A DNA stretch of 64,000 nucleotides, taken from assembly GCA_024195265.1 (NCBI GenBank), contig JAJLRJ010000004.1, positions 33,550,030-33,614,029 on the forward strand, read 5' to 3'. A model generated the notes under the pieces. That model had not been told where the DNA came from. It ran no database searches and saw only the letters and a list, made by a program, of their open reading frames with translations. The position numbers were made by a program, and so were the translations under genes. Of this stretch, positions 19,159 through 27,900 are shown in pieces. How positions within the stretch are numbered: position 1 is the stretch's first letter; the number at the start of each line of letters is the position of its first letter. Origin of the DNA: Dendrophyllia cribrosa. Taxonomy: Eukaryota; Cnidaria; Anthozoa; Scleractinia; Dendrophylliidae.

Positions 19159-20409
19159 ATGGCTGTGCAACCGAATCTACTTCCATCTCACAGTGAAAAG
19201 ACACTGGGCGCCATGAAAGCAGAGCGAACCGTCAAGCGCATCACATTCAACCCCTCTGAGGCCTATCCCGGTGAGACACTTTATGTCTCGGTGCCCAAGC
19301 TTGGCGAGCACGATGTTATTGTGTCCGGCTCGCTGGCCCTGGTGTTTAACATCAGCCTAGCCGGCGGCCATGCAAACAACTTTCTTGTACAAAATGTTTC
19401 TCGGGCCCTGGTGGACAAATTCGTTGTAAAGTTTGCGGCCACCACTATCCAGGATACGGTTGGGTATGACATCTACAAGATCTTCGAAGACCTATTCCGA
19501 TCAACCGATGAGCGGGACAACATGATTATGGATGGCATCCAGAGTGTGGATTTGTGCAAGATCCGCTCTGGTGCTGGCGACAAGAAAACATCTGGTGTGG
19601 ATGCTGAAACCAAGCTGGAGACAATATACAAGAATAAGTATCGCATCAAGCTGGATCACCAAATCTTGACTGATCACGGTGTTGTATACCCTCAAGCACT
19701 GTATAACGATCTGGTCTTCGAACTAACCCTCGCCCCCGCAAACCAAGTTGTCAGAGGCTCAGACACAAGCAAGCTCGTGTACAAGTTGGAAAACATCCAG
19801 CTGGAGTATGAGACGATCAGAAGTAAGGAGTTGGCCGACGAGGCAACAAGTACTTACACCAAAGGCAAGGGGTTCGCTTATGACCTGGTAATGCGAGATC
19901 GGGTGTATCCATTCTCAAAAAGTGGTGACACTCGTATTAATCTTAGGGTTAACCCACAGCGCCGGTCTCTCAAGGGCATCCTCTTGCTGTTCATCAACCC
20001 CTACACGGCTGGTGCCAGGGACTCTGAGAACTATTTCAACCCCGACATCACCAAAGTGTATGTCACAGTCAACGGCGCTCCAAACAGGATCTACAACGAG
20101 GGCATCAGTGGCATAGACATGTGGAGAGAGTTAACCCGGCATTTTACCCCACACACGGACGGCAGGCCTAACATGAACTTGACCAAATATCTCACAGGCA
20201 ACAAGTTTGGTCTTTGGATTGACCTGCGGACCATGGCTGACACATCCCTGCACGGCGGCGGCCAACGGCTCGTCAACACACAGGATGGCGTGCAACTAGA
20301 GATCGAACGAAAGGGCACAGGCTCTGGAAACGCACTCTGTCACATCTTCACCATCTCAGACGCACAGATGAGCATCATGGGCAGGCAGCTGGAATCTGTA
20401 CAGTACTAA
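19159..20409 (+). CDS. Probable major capsid protein (double jelly-roll)
   Basis: A 416-aa, beta-rich protein. Blocks seen are FNPSEAYPGETLYVSVPKL (about 31-49), LVFNISL, RALVDKFVVKFA, a central LENIQLEYETIRS (about 215-227) at the expected join of the two jelly rolls, INLRVNPQRRSLKGILLLFINPY (about 254-276), and a C-terminal GNKFGLWIDLRTMAD...GVQLEIERKGTGSGN...RQLESVQY. It sits directly before the packaging ATPase, the usual capsid-ATPase pairing, and has a strong TATATACC motif. It is shorter than many Polinton capsid proteins. The assignment rests on context and fold-like pattern, and the 445-aa protein is the main alternative. Intact. Confidence 0.65.
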   Translation: MAVQPNLLPSHSEKTLGAMKAERTVKRITFNPSEAYPGETLYVSVPKLGEHDVIVSGSLALVFNISLAGGHANNFLVQNVSRALVDKFVVKFAATTIQDTVGYDIYKIFEDLFRSTDERDNMIMDGIQSVDLCKIRSGAGDKKTSGVDAETKLETIYKNKYRIKLDHQILTDHGVVYPQALYNDLVFELTLAPANQVVRGSDTSKLVYKLENIQLEYETIRSKELADEATSTYTKGKGFAYDLVMRDRVYPFSKSGDTRINLRVNPQRRSLKGILLLFINPYTAGARDSENYFNPDITKVYVTVNGAPNRIYNEGISGIDMWRELTRHFTPHTDGRPNMNLTKYLTGNKFGLWIDLRTMADTSLHGGGQRLVNTQDGVQLEIERKGTGSGNALCHIFTISDAQMSIMGRQLESVQY

Positions 20410-20415
20410 TATACC
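20407..20415 (+). promoter_or_regulatory. TAATATACC late promoter motif for the ATPase gene
   Basis: The motif begins within the last codons of the capsid gene and abuts the ATG at 20416. Confidence 0.6.
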
Positions 20416-20610
20416 ATGGCCACAAGAAACAAGATCAACTTCTATGCTAAGCCGGCTCCCCTGCCATCCACCAGACCATTATCACACAATGAAATAGAAA
20501 GACTTCTGGCAAAGGCCCCCTCCCCACCAGTTTGCAAACCAACTAATATAGGTGTTGGTTATGGACCCAAGAAAGCTGCCATTCAATGCACTAATCGTGG
20601 GCCCCACTAA
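20416..20610 (+). pseudogene. N-terminal part of the packaging ATPase gene, frame-broken
   Basis: 64 codons starting MATRNKINFYAKPAP with LSHNEIERLLAKAPSPPV in the middle. It has its own late promoter motif, whereas the ATPase frame has none. The frame ends in non-conserved residues just after GVGYGPKK, exactly where the ATPase frame begins (20561). A one-base insertion in the A-rich run at about 20569-20574 would explain the split. It is probably the real N-terminus of the ATPase. Confidence 0.6.
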
Positions 20611-21160
20611 CTCTGGCAAGACACAGTATCTTCTCTCCCAACTGGTGGGCCCCTTTAGGGGTTGTTTTGATTACATCGTTTTATTCTGCCCCACATTTGT
20701 TAAGAACAAGACATACGATGGCTTCGTGGACCGCGATCCACACATCTTCGTGATTGTCTGCCAACAGCATGAAATCGAAGACTGGTTGAGGCTGGCGAGC
20801 TTCTTTTTCACATCCACCAACACTTTATTCATTCTCGATGACTGCGCCGCCTCCAAAGATGTCAAAGGCCGCACGGGCCAGCTGGTCAATCTTGGGTTCA
20901 GCGCAAGGCATGACGGCATATCCGTGTGGGTCTTGACCCAGCAGATTACCAGCATTGCCAAGCCATATCGTGATAACATTGCAGCGATCGTGCTCTTTTA
21001 CACGCCCTCCAGCAAGACAACCAAAGCCATATTCGAAGATTATGCCGGTGAGCTCTCCCACGAGGAGTACAAAGAGTTTATCGCAAGGCTCAAATCCCGC
21101 AAGTTCTCCCACCTGGTTTTCTCTTTGAGGCACCCATATGGAATTGAGTACAAGATTTAA
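20561..21160 (+). CDS. FtsK/HerA-type genome-packaging ATPase (A32-like)
   Basis: 199 codons from the first ATG in this frame. The Walker A motif is GPTNSGKT (residues 14-21), Walker B is LFILDD (89-94), and a VWVLTQQ segment (about 123-129) corresponds to the sensor/strand-4 position. This is the A32-like branch of packaging ATPases that pump genomes into capsids in Polintons, NCLDVs and related viruses. It follows the capsid gene. Because the promoter and the likely N-terminus lie in the overlapping 20416-20610 frame, this part may not be translated without a frame correction. The catalytic core itself is intact. Confidence 0.85.
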   Translation: MDPRKLPFNALIVGPTNSGKTQYLLSQLVGPFRGCFDYIVLFCPTFVKNKTYDGFVDRDPHIFVIVCQQHEIEDWLRLASFFFTSTNTLFILDDCAASKDVKGRTGQLVNLGFSARHDGISVWVLTQQITSIAKPYRDNIAAIVLFYTPSSKTTKAIFEDYAGELSHEEYKEFIARLKSRKFSHLVFSLRHPYGIEYKI

Positions 21161-21165
21161 ACACA

Positions 21166-21176
21166 CATTATATACC
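21166..21176 (+). promoter_or_regulatory. CATTATATACC late promoter motif
   Basis: The motif touches the ATG at 21177. Confidence 0.6.
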
Positions 21177-21416
21177 ATGAATGCGCCAACCAGCCTACAC
21201 AAACTGTGTGTGCTTTCACAGCTTTTGGATGAATTACACAAACACACACTTGAGGCGCAAAACAAAATTATCAAAGCCGCTGGTGAGGAAGATCTGCGCC
21301 TCATGCTTCTCAACAGATATCCCTTGCGGTTGACTTCTATGCCAGACACCATGGCGGGGCTTATACGAGAGCTTGAAACCCTTTTGCCAGACATCAAGAG
21401 AATTATTGAAAAATAA
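21177..21416 (+). CDS. Small helical protein, 79 aa, unknown
   Basis: The start (MNAPTSLHKLCVL) is chosen because it follows the late promoter directly. An upstream in-frame Met would overlap the ATPase end and ignore the promoter. The protein is largely helical and amphipathic (QLLDELHKHTLEAQNKIIKAA, MAGLIRELETLLPDIKRIIEK) with no membrane segment or motif. It lies between the packaging ATPase and the 208-aa gene. Possibly a small virion or scaffold protein. Not recognised. Confidence 0.6.
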   Translation: MNAPTSLHKLCVLSQLLDELHKHTLEAQNKIIKAAGEEDLRLMLLNRYPLRLTSMPDTMAGLIRELETLLPDIKRIIEK

Positions 21417-21423
21417 AAAAACA

Positions 21424-21435
21424 CATATGTATACC
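21424..21435 (+). promoter_or_regulatory. CATATGTATACC late promoter motif
   Basis: The motif ends five bases before the ATG at 21441 (spacer CCCTG). Confidence 0.65.
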
Positions 21436-21440
21436 CCCTG

Positions 21441-22067
21441 ATGGCAGAAGCAGCCGAAGACCAGGCCGTCTTGAACGAAGTAATGCAGATGCTGGAGGCC
21501 ACCCCTGGTGCCGCACCTCCCACAGGGTTAGTTGGTGACAATGACATTCCTGCCAAACGTGAGAAGCTAGCAATCCTTGTTTCAACTGGCAAGGCTAAAG
21601 AAGCTATCGGCGTTCAGCTCACACACGATCATGTCAAGCGGTTGTCAGACAAGGACGTTGACAAGTACTGCAAACGGTACGAGGCCTACGTTGGCAACAA
21701 GACAACCGAATCCCTAGTTGATTCTGGCATCATGCTTATATCCAAAGGCGTTGGAATGGTGGCCCCAGTTGAGGATGTGGTGGAATTGCAGAAAGAACTC
21801 AAGAACGACTACATCATAAACCAGGAGTTGTCAAATCTTGCTGGGGCTATTGCCGTGCGATGCGGACGATGGCTGGCGCTTGCCAATGCTGCTCTCATCA
21901 CAACAAAACACATCAAGTTTGAACGAGAGCCTGATCACAAGCCTGATTTGATAGAATTGGAGCCCCAGCCCCAACCCACACATCCAACCAGAGACAGTGA
22001 AGGCTATCCACTTGAGGGCCTTGATGAAGTTGGGCTGGGACCTGGAGTGACCTCTCAGCAACCTTGA
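21441..22067 (+). CDS. Conserved-looking 208-aa Polinton protein, unknown
   Basis: The acidic N-terminus (1-45) is followed by a folded helical domain with KAKEAIGVQLTHDHVKRLSDKDVDKY (around 53-78), YEAYVGNKTTESLVDSGIMLISKGVGM (around 82-108) and LSNLAGAIAVRCGRWLALANAALIT (around 134-158, moderately hydrophobic). A Pro/Glu-rich acidic tail (EPQPQPTHPT) completes it. No catalytic motif is seen. The hydrophobic helix and late promoter suggest a virion or membrane-associated protein. Intact. Confidence 0.6.
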   Translation: MAEAAEDQAVLNEVMQMLEATPGAAPPTGLVGDNDIPAKREKLAILVSTGKAKEAIGVQLTHDHVKRLSDKDVDKYCKRYEAYVGNKTTESLVDSGIMLISKGVGMVAPVEDVVELQKELKNDYIINQELSNLAGAIAVRCGRWLALANAALITTKHIKFEREPDHKPDLIELEPQPQPTHPTRDSEGYPLEGLDEVGLGPGVTSQQP

Positions 22068-22134
22068 AGAAACCTGGCAGCAACCTGTCAGCAACCTGGC
22101 ACCACACATGGTCACAAGATAAATTAAAAAATTC

Positions 22135-22147
22135 ACATATATACAGG
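22135..22147 (+). promoter_or_regulatory. ACATATATACAGG late promoter motif
   Basis: The motif runs into the ATG at 22148. Confidence 0.6.
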
Positions 22148-22447
22148 ATGGCCACACCACTCGAGACGATCCCTGAAGAAACTCCAACTCCAACTCCAAC
22201 ACCTGACCGTGTTACCTCTGATGCCCCGAAAACAAAGCCTGCAACAGAAAAGAACCCAGGCCGTGTTGCTTCTGGCAAAAGGTTAGCAGAACGCAACCGC
22301 ATGGCCCGGGAAGCAAAGAAAAAGGCTGAAGCACAAAAGCCTGCACCCTCAACAAGTGAAAACAATTCTGCAACGAGTGGCGCAACAAGTGACACAACAA
22401 GTGACAGCAACAGCAACTCAATCGTTTATATTCTGGGGGTTGGTTAG
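22148..22447 (+). pseudogene. Thr/Pro-rich small membrane protein interrupted by an in-frame TAG
   Basis: It starts at the ATG right after the late promoter (MATPLETIPEE). The N-terminal part is Thr/Pro-rich, followed by a basic stretch (AERNRMAREAKKKAEAQK) and a Ser/Thr/Asn-rich linker, and ends SNSIVYILGVG at the TAG at 22445-22447. Beyond the TAG the same frame stays open for 56 more codons to a TAA at 22616-22618. It encodes a hydrophobic continuation of the membrane helix, YYQREA and a Thr/Pro-rich tail. The helix is cut in half by the TAG, so a nonsense mutation or stop readthrough is likely. Confidence 0.55.
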
Positions 22448-22623
22448 TTGATTGTCTCTGCTGCTGGTGTTTATTACCAGCGCGAAGCCATAATGCAAAG
22501 GCTTGGGAGAAAATCAAACACACCACCAGCAATACCAGCAAACACACCACCAGCAACACAACCAGCAACACCCCCATCTCGAATTCCTGTAAGACAAGGA
22601 ATAAAAAATATGGAATAAAAAAA

Positions 22624-22634
22624 CATATATATAC
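22624..22634 (+). promoter_or_regulatory. CATATATATAC late promoter motif
   Basis: Lies eight bases before the ATG at 22642. Confidence 0.6.
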
Positions 22635-22641
22635 TGACACC

Positions 22642-22890
22642 ATGAATCCTTTCCAAGCTTTGATGAATTCTGCTGCAATCGGAGGTGTGGTTCTTCTTTG
22701 GGTTGGACTTAATACAGTCGCCTTTGATACAGTTTACAGATTGGCCCTGAATAGGCACAACAGACCCGAGCCTGAGTCTGAGCCCGAGTCTGAGTCTGAG
22801 GATGAGGTCGAGGATGAGCCTGAGCCTGAGACACAATTCCATTTCGTCCGAGTTCGAACCCGAAGTCGAGGGAGAGGAAGTCGAGTCTGA
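22642..22890 (+). pseudogene. Small membrane protein with Glu-rich tail, frame-broken at the 3' end
   Basis: The N-terminal hydrophobic helix (AAIGGVVLLWVGLNTVAF, about 11-28) is followed by a basic patch and a Pro-Glu/Ser-Glu repeat tail (PEPESEPESESEDEVEDEPEPE). After about 22830 this frame turns abruptly basic (RVRTRSRGRGSR). The +1 frame instead continues the acidic composition (SSEFEPEVEGEEVE) to a TAA at 22901-22903. That is the signature of a one-base shift. It is probably a type-III or tail-exposed membrane protein of the virion. Not recognised. Confidence 0.5.
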
Positions 22891-22908
22891 GTCAGAAAAT
22901 TAAAAAAT

Positions 22909-22920
22909 CATATGTATACC
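22909..22920 (+). promoter_or_regulatory. CATATGTATACC late promoter motif
   Basis: Lies 11 bases before the ATG at 22932. Confidence 0.6.
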
Positions 22921-22931
22921 GGACACAAACC

Positions 22932-23153
22932 ATGTCTGACAACAAGCTTGTGAAGTCTATCCTCGACGCCGCAACAATCACTGGCCTTGTCGCTGGTATT
23001 GGTTGGATTGGGAAAAAGACCATCAAAGAGAACTTAACTGCTGACCCCAGTGCAAGCTTAATGAATTATGTCAAGTTCACAGCGGTCATGGCTGGCACCA
23101 TCGCACTGAAGAAATATCTCGAGGACCAGAAAATCCTCCCAGACAACTTGTAA
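22932..23153 (+). CDS. Small membrane protein, 73 aa
   Basis: Starts MSDNKLVKSILDAATITG. It has a short hydrophobic segment (ATITGLVAGIGWIG, 14-27) and a second one (YVKFTAVMAGTIALKKY, about 46-62), with a charged C-terminus. No known domain. It forms part of a run of small membrane proteins, each with its own TATATACC-like motif. Intact; function unknown. Confidence 0.6.
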   Translation: MSDNKLVKSILDAATITGLVAGIGWIGKKTIKENLTADPSASLMNYVKFTAVMAGTIALKKYLEDQKILPDNL

Positions 23154-23156
23154 AAC

Positions 23157-23167
23157 CATATGTATAC
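23157..23167 (+). promoter_or_regulatory. CATATGTATAC late promoter motif
   Basis: Lies three bases before the ATG at 23171 and right after the previous stop codon. Confidence 0.6.
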
Positions 23168-23170
23168 ACA

Positions 23171-23608
23171 ATGGCTTCGATTGCAATAATGGCTCTTGGC
23201 GCTGTTCTCAATGCGGCAGCTTTCACGGGCGGCAATTATCTCGCAAAATATCTGTCTGGTGATAACGGCAAGGCAGCAATGGATGAGAAAATCCGTCATG
23301 ACCACGCCCTTGAACAATACCAAGCGGCTTACGCTAAATACCAGAAGGACCGCACCAAGCTCCTCGACTGGATTGCAGCCAATGATCGGAAGGAACACCA
23401 AGCTAGCAAAAACTTCCAAACCACTGACCAAGCCTTGGTCTTGTATAACCAGATGCACCAAACGCAACCAGATAAACAAATCAAAGACAACAAAGAGCCT
23501 CAGTTCTCGGACTTCTATAAGCCCAGTACACAACAGAAGAATGGCGAACTTGCGTTCATTGGAGGCACCCTGCTTGCGGGTGGGTATGCGGCTTATCGCT
23601 TTCTTTAA
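23171..23608 (+). CDS. Membrane protein with helical ectodomain, 145 aa
   Basis: The N-terminal hydrophobic segment (SIAIMALGAVLNAAAFTGGNYLA) is followed by a charged helical central part (HDHALEQYQAAYAKYQKDRTKLLDWIA) and a C-terminal hydrophobic helix (LAFIGGTLLAGGYAAYRFL). Both ends could insert in a membrane. No enzymatic motif. Late promoter and neighbours suggest a virion membrane protein. Intact; family not recognised. Confidence 0.6.
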   Translation: MASIAIMALGAVLNAAAFTGGNYLAKYLSGDNGKAAMDEKIRHDHALEQYQAAYAKYQKDRTKLLDWIAANDRKEHQASKNFQTTDQALVLYNQMHQTQPDKQIKDNKEPQFSDFYKPSTQQKNGELAFIGGTLLAGGYAAYRFL

Positions 23609-23626
23609 AAAATTTAAAAAAAATCC

Positions 23627-23638
23627 CATATATATACC
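23627..23638 (+). promoter_or_regulatory. CATATATATACC late promoter motif
   Basis: The motif abuts the ATG at 23639. It is the best example of the consensus. Confidence 0.7.
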
Positions 23639-23935
23639 ATGGCTGTCCCCTTTTCTAAAGAAGCGACATTTTTACCAGCATGCCCCTGGGAAGTATCTGA
23701 AACAATGCTCGCATCCATCCCGGAAGAGCATTATAAATTGGGTTACTTGTTCAGAACAGCCATGACGGCAGACCCTGAGGAATTAACTCAAGCGGTTCAT
23801 GAACTTTGTGAACTAGGCAGAAAAATGAATCCCGGGCGTTTCTTTGACGAAAATGAAGAATACAGAGAGATTGAAAAGCTGCGCAATTTATTTGCACAGC
23901 TTATCCTTGAGTCGAACACACCTCCGGCTGCATAA
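23639..23935 (+). CDS. Small acidic helical protein, 98 aa, unknown
   Basis: Starts MAVPFSKEATFLPACPWEVSE. The rest is mainly helical and acidic (MTADPEELTQAVHELCELGRKM, EYREIEKLRNLFAQLILE). No membrane helix or known motif. It is located between the membrane-protein cluster and the integrase and is preceded by a perfect late promoter motif. Intact. Confidence 0.55.
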   Translation: MAVPFSKEATFLPACPWEVSETMLASIPEEHYKLGYLFRTAMTADPEELTQAVHELCELGRKMNPGRFFDENEEYREIEKLRNLFAQLILESNTPPAA

Positions 23936-23963
23936 GACATGGGCGTATTTCACCAATTCATAA

Positions 23964-23974
23964 CTATATATACC
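23964..23974 (+). promoter_or_regulatory. CTATATATACC late promoter motif for the integrase
   Basis: Lies four bases before the ATG at 23979 (spacer CCCT). Confidence 0.6.
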
Positions 23975-23978
23975 CCCT

Positions 23979-24968
23979 ATGGAGGCCAAACTCTCAAAGA
24001 TCTATTACAGCCCGAAAGGCTACTGGAAAGGTCTTGCTGCTGTCAAAAAGCTAGCTGCAGCGACCAAGGTCTCTGATGATGTCGCAAAGAAATGGCTGGT
24101 CAAACAAGCCCTTTGGCAAGTTTACCTCCCAGCGCCACGCCATATCCCTCGTCCCAAGTTTGATGTCTCATCACCCAATGCAGTGCATCAAGCAGATCTT
24201 CTCTTCCTGCCCCACGATAAACTTCCACACAGGAGAAAGATTTACAAATACGCATTAACCCTTGTGGATGTGGCTAGCCGATACAAAGCAGCAGAGCCTC
24301 TGACTTCGAAAGAGTCTGAAGAAGTCTCAAGGGCATTTCAGAAGATTTACAGACGTGGGCCTTTGAAATGGCCGCAACTCTTGCAAGTTGACCCTGGGAA
24401 AGAGTTTATGGGGGCTGTGACTAAGACAATGGAAAACAACAAAACAACCATTCGTCGCGGGCGGGTTGATATCCACAGAGACCAAGCAATTGTGGAGAGA
24501 TTCAACCGAACCCTGGCTGAAAGGCTGTTTGGTTATCAGTATGCCGTTGAAATGAATATGCCCTCTGGCCGGTCGACTGCTTGGGTCAAAAGGCTGCCAG
24601 ATGTTGTCTCAGCCTTGAACAATGAAGTAACAAGACTCACTGGCAAGAAGCCAAAGAATGCGATCAAAGAGAAAGCAATATCCTCCAAGCCTGCGACTCC
24701 ATATGCTAGGCCTGTTGGGGTGAATGAGAAGAAGCTCCCTCCCCGGGTGAGTGTTAGATATTTGTATCAGCCTGGTGAGCTAGAGGGGGGTGGGAGGCGC
24801 GCGACCGATCCGATCTGGTCTTTGAAGGTCTACCAAATACAAAGGATTGTCACCAAGCCGAATGAGCCAGTGGTTTATTATCTCTACGACGAGCCTAAGC
24901 GAGGCTTCGTTCGTGAGGAGCTGATGGTTGTGCCGCTGGGCACTCAGTTGCCACCGATATCTTTGTGA
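23979..24968 (+). CDS. Retroviral-type (RVE) DDE integrase
   Basis: A 329-aa protein. Residues 1-60 form an N-terminal helical region. The catalytic core starts after FDVSSPNAVHQ, with D73 (HQADLLF), D138 (LLQVDPGKEF) and E173 (AIVERFNRTLAERL), giving the D,D-35-E spacing of RNase H-fold integrases. The C-terminal part (about 245-329) contains VRYLYQPGEL and an SH3-like or chromodomain-like beta region (VYQIQRIV...VYYLYDE). This enzyme inserts the linear element and makes the short target duplication seen at the ends. Its 3' end overlaps the convergent polymerase gene by 25 bp. All catalytic residues are present. Confidence 0.9.
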   Translation: MEAKLSKIYYSPKGYWKGLAAVKKLAAATKVSDDVAKKWLVKQALWQVYLPAPRHIPRPKFDVSSPNAVHQADLLFLPHDKLPHRRKIYKYALTLVDVASRYKAAEPLTSKESEEVSRAFQKIYRRGPLKWPQLLQVDPGKEFMGAVTKTMENNKTTIRRGRVDIHRDQAIVERFNRTLAERLFGYQYAVEMNMPSGRSTAWVKRLPDVVSALNNEVTRLTGKKPKNAIKEKAISSKPATPYARPVGVNEKKLPPRVSVRYLYQPGELEGGGRRATDPIWSLKVYQIQRIVTKPNEPVVYYLYDEPKRGFVREELMVVPLGTQLPPISL

Positions 24969-27900
24969 CCATATGCCAGCGTGTGGATGCCATCATCCTT
25001 GATCCAGCGCTTGGAGTCAAAGGGATAGAGCGTTGTCTTGGTGATGTGCTCACCGAAGATTTGGTGGCCTTTGCTTCGGAGCCTGTCCATCCCGTGCTTG
25101 AAGGTTCGCCGGTCGAAGAGGGCGTCCTTGTAATTCTGGTGGGTGATCTCTTTCTTTGTGACAACCTTGGTGGTGCCCTTTGCTTTCTTGATGTTTTTGT
25201 AGTCATCAAGAAGGATTGAGTACATCTTCGAGCGAAGGCACACAGTCTCCGAGATCGGCTTACCTGCGCACTCGTCCTTCATCTTGCCGATGACCTTCTT
25301 GTTCTTCTGGCTGTGGAGTGGATGGTCCTTGGGATAGTCACTTGTGTCGTAGAGTTCATCCAGAAGGTTCTCCATGTCTTTATATACATCATCCGTCTTG
25401 ATCTCGAGGAGCAGAGAGTCTGTGTCTGTGTAGAGTAGGTCTACACACTGACCATATTTCAGCTTGAGATGTTTGTAATAGAAGTCGTACATCAGTGTTT
25501 TGGAGAGATCAAGGATGCACATGCCTGTGTAGACTGGGCGGTTGAATTTGATTTTCTCTTTGTGCATCTGGAGCCCCGCCAGTTTGGGTCCAAAGACCGT
25601 TGCTCTGGAAAACAGTGGGCTTGCGATAAGCTTTCTCATCTTGTCTCGCTCGTGCGCCCGGACAAGCTTCATGTCGATTCGATTTCTGAGGTTCTCCATT
25701 GTCTTACCGAAGACTGAGTTGTTCATGAGCTTGAAGAAGTTCTTCTCGAAGTCGGAAGTGGCCCTCTTCCTGAGCTCGGTGTTCAGGGAGATGTATGGCT
25801 CCATCCAAGCCCTCTGCTCGAACTTGAGCATTTTGTGGATTTTCGTCAACTTCATTCCAAGATCCAGGTACTGCTGAAGATTTCTGTAATGCAGCACGTA
25901 CCGGGATTTGTTGTTAAGGGTAAGGAGCAGCTTCTGCGTCTTGTCTTTTGGCTGCCCCTCTGCCAAGGCCCTTTGGTATGGCGACATCCATTCCTTTGGA
26001 ACTGACCGACTTTCTGGGGCAAGAGGATAAGCGTTGTGCTCATCATGCAGCTCCTCGGGGTACTCAAGATCAACCTCGAGAATGTAACCAATCTTTCTGT
26101 TTGGCCTCCATCTCCTGATCTGGTGTTGTGTTGGAAAGACAGGGCACCATGCGAAGTTACCAACGGGGAGAGGCTGACTCATAGCCCATCCATAGAGATT
26201 GTTCGCGTCGAGATACATGATGTAACTTGACTCTTCGTTGGGGTTGTGGTCACGAAGATAGGGGTTGTTGGCCTTACAGTGCCGCCTGCTCTCCATGGAT
26301 ATGCCGCCTCGCAAGCCTCTTTCAACAAAGAGGTGCATGTTGACGTCTGTGAGCAGCTCCAGGTTGATTTTCGTATACCTGAGAAGGGCGTCCCAGGAGA
26401 GACCAGGGCTTGTATAATAATGTGCCGGGTCAAGCTTGTAGTTCCACAGGCATGTCTTTCTGAAGTTCTCGAAAACATCAGCCAGAAGAAGCACATCTGT
26501 CTCAAGGTAGAGGTCGTGGTAATCCCCTAGCGTCTTGCATCCAAATACCTCCCACACTTTCTGCACGTGGGCGTATTCTTCATCTGAGATGCCTTCCTTC
26601 TTGAGCTCGCTGTAGAAGGCATCCTTCGGCGGGAGAGAGATCTCATCAAATCGAGCCCAAGAGTCCATGTATTCGTATGGGTAAATCCCTTTTTGCAGGA
26701 GAAGGCCGCGTCTGGCTTGGTTCTTCTCATGACTTGCCGTGATTGTGAAGGACTCTGGCTTGTTTGCATCAACCAGGGCACTGAGGCTTGACTGCATGAA
26801 CTGCAAGCTGTCAATGAATCTCAGCTTTCCGAGGGAGAAAGAGATGTACTTCTCCATGTTTTTTGGGATGCATTTCAAATCAGAATTCACATCCGCAATT
26901 CCACTCATGATGTGGTGTGCATCATAACCCTTCAAGTTGTGAAAGATTACCGGGATTATTTCCGTTTTCGGGTTGGTTCTGAAATGGTTGATGTTGCAAG
27001 AATGGTGAGCAGCACCCCGATATTTACCTGTGATGTGGCAATGATCTTTGACTGCGTCTCGAACAGAGTCTTGGATAAGGGGCTCCTCACAGTAGAGACA
27101 ATCGACTTGCTCTGGTAGGTTATCAGGAGGTGCCTTCCTTTGATTCCATGGCCCGATGAAAGGGTACACTTCCATCTCACCATCGTAATGGTGGATAAAG
27201 ACTTTGAATGACTTTTTGTAGCAGTTGTTGGTGTGGCGGTGAACGAAGCCCTCATAATTACCGGTGTCAAAGTCATAGATCGCAATGGCATCCCTGAAGT
27301 TATCCTTGATGAGAGGCTTGTCACAGATGTGGCAATCTGTTGCACGGTTGAACTCTGCCCAGTCTGCTCTTGTCATGGAGAGTGGTGCCTTGTGTTTCAA
27401 CTCGTCTCTGATCACTCCTTCCAACTGTTGAAGAGTGTCAAGAAAGACTGGCACGGCGTCCTCTCCTCTGTAAAGATAAGGGCCCTTTGTCTCTCCATCA
27501 GAGCGAACAGCTAACATGCAGAACCCGCAGGGTTTATGTACGGATGTTTCAGTGGTGCTGCTCTGTTGGGGATCTGGTATACAGCCGTGGACTTTTTCGA
27601 CAATGCTTTCGAAGTCAGCATATATAACCCAAGGCTTCTTCATCTGGTTTTGGAAGTTCTTGAAGTGGAGGAAGTTTTCGCCTTCTTTTGGCATTTCAGC
27701 TCGTGCCGGCCTGCCTTTGACTCCTCTGCAATAGAAAAGATAATCGGTGAGAACCCGTTCTGAAGAAAAGGCTTGGAGACACCTGTCACAGTGATGCATG
27801 CGGCGCCTTGCGTTGAAATCACTGTGTAGAAGTCTGCTCATGCTCTTGATGAAACAATAATGTGAGGTGCGAGTATTTGTGAGCAACATCAGATTAATCC

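Noticed and set aside
21831..22643. Minus-strand frames (about 120-170 codons) opposite the small membrane genes
   Set aside because: Antisense shadows of Pro/Glu-rich coding sequence; no promoter motif faces them.
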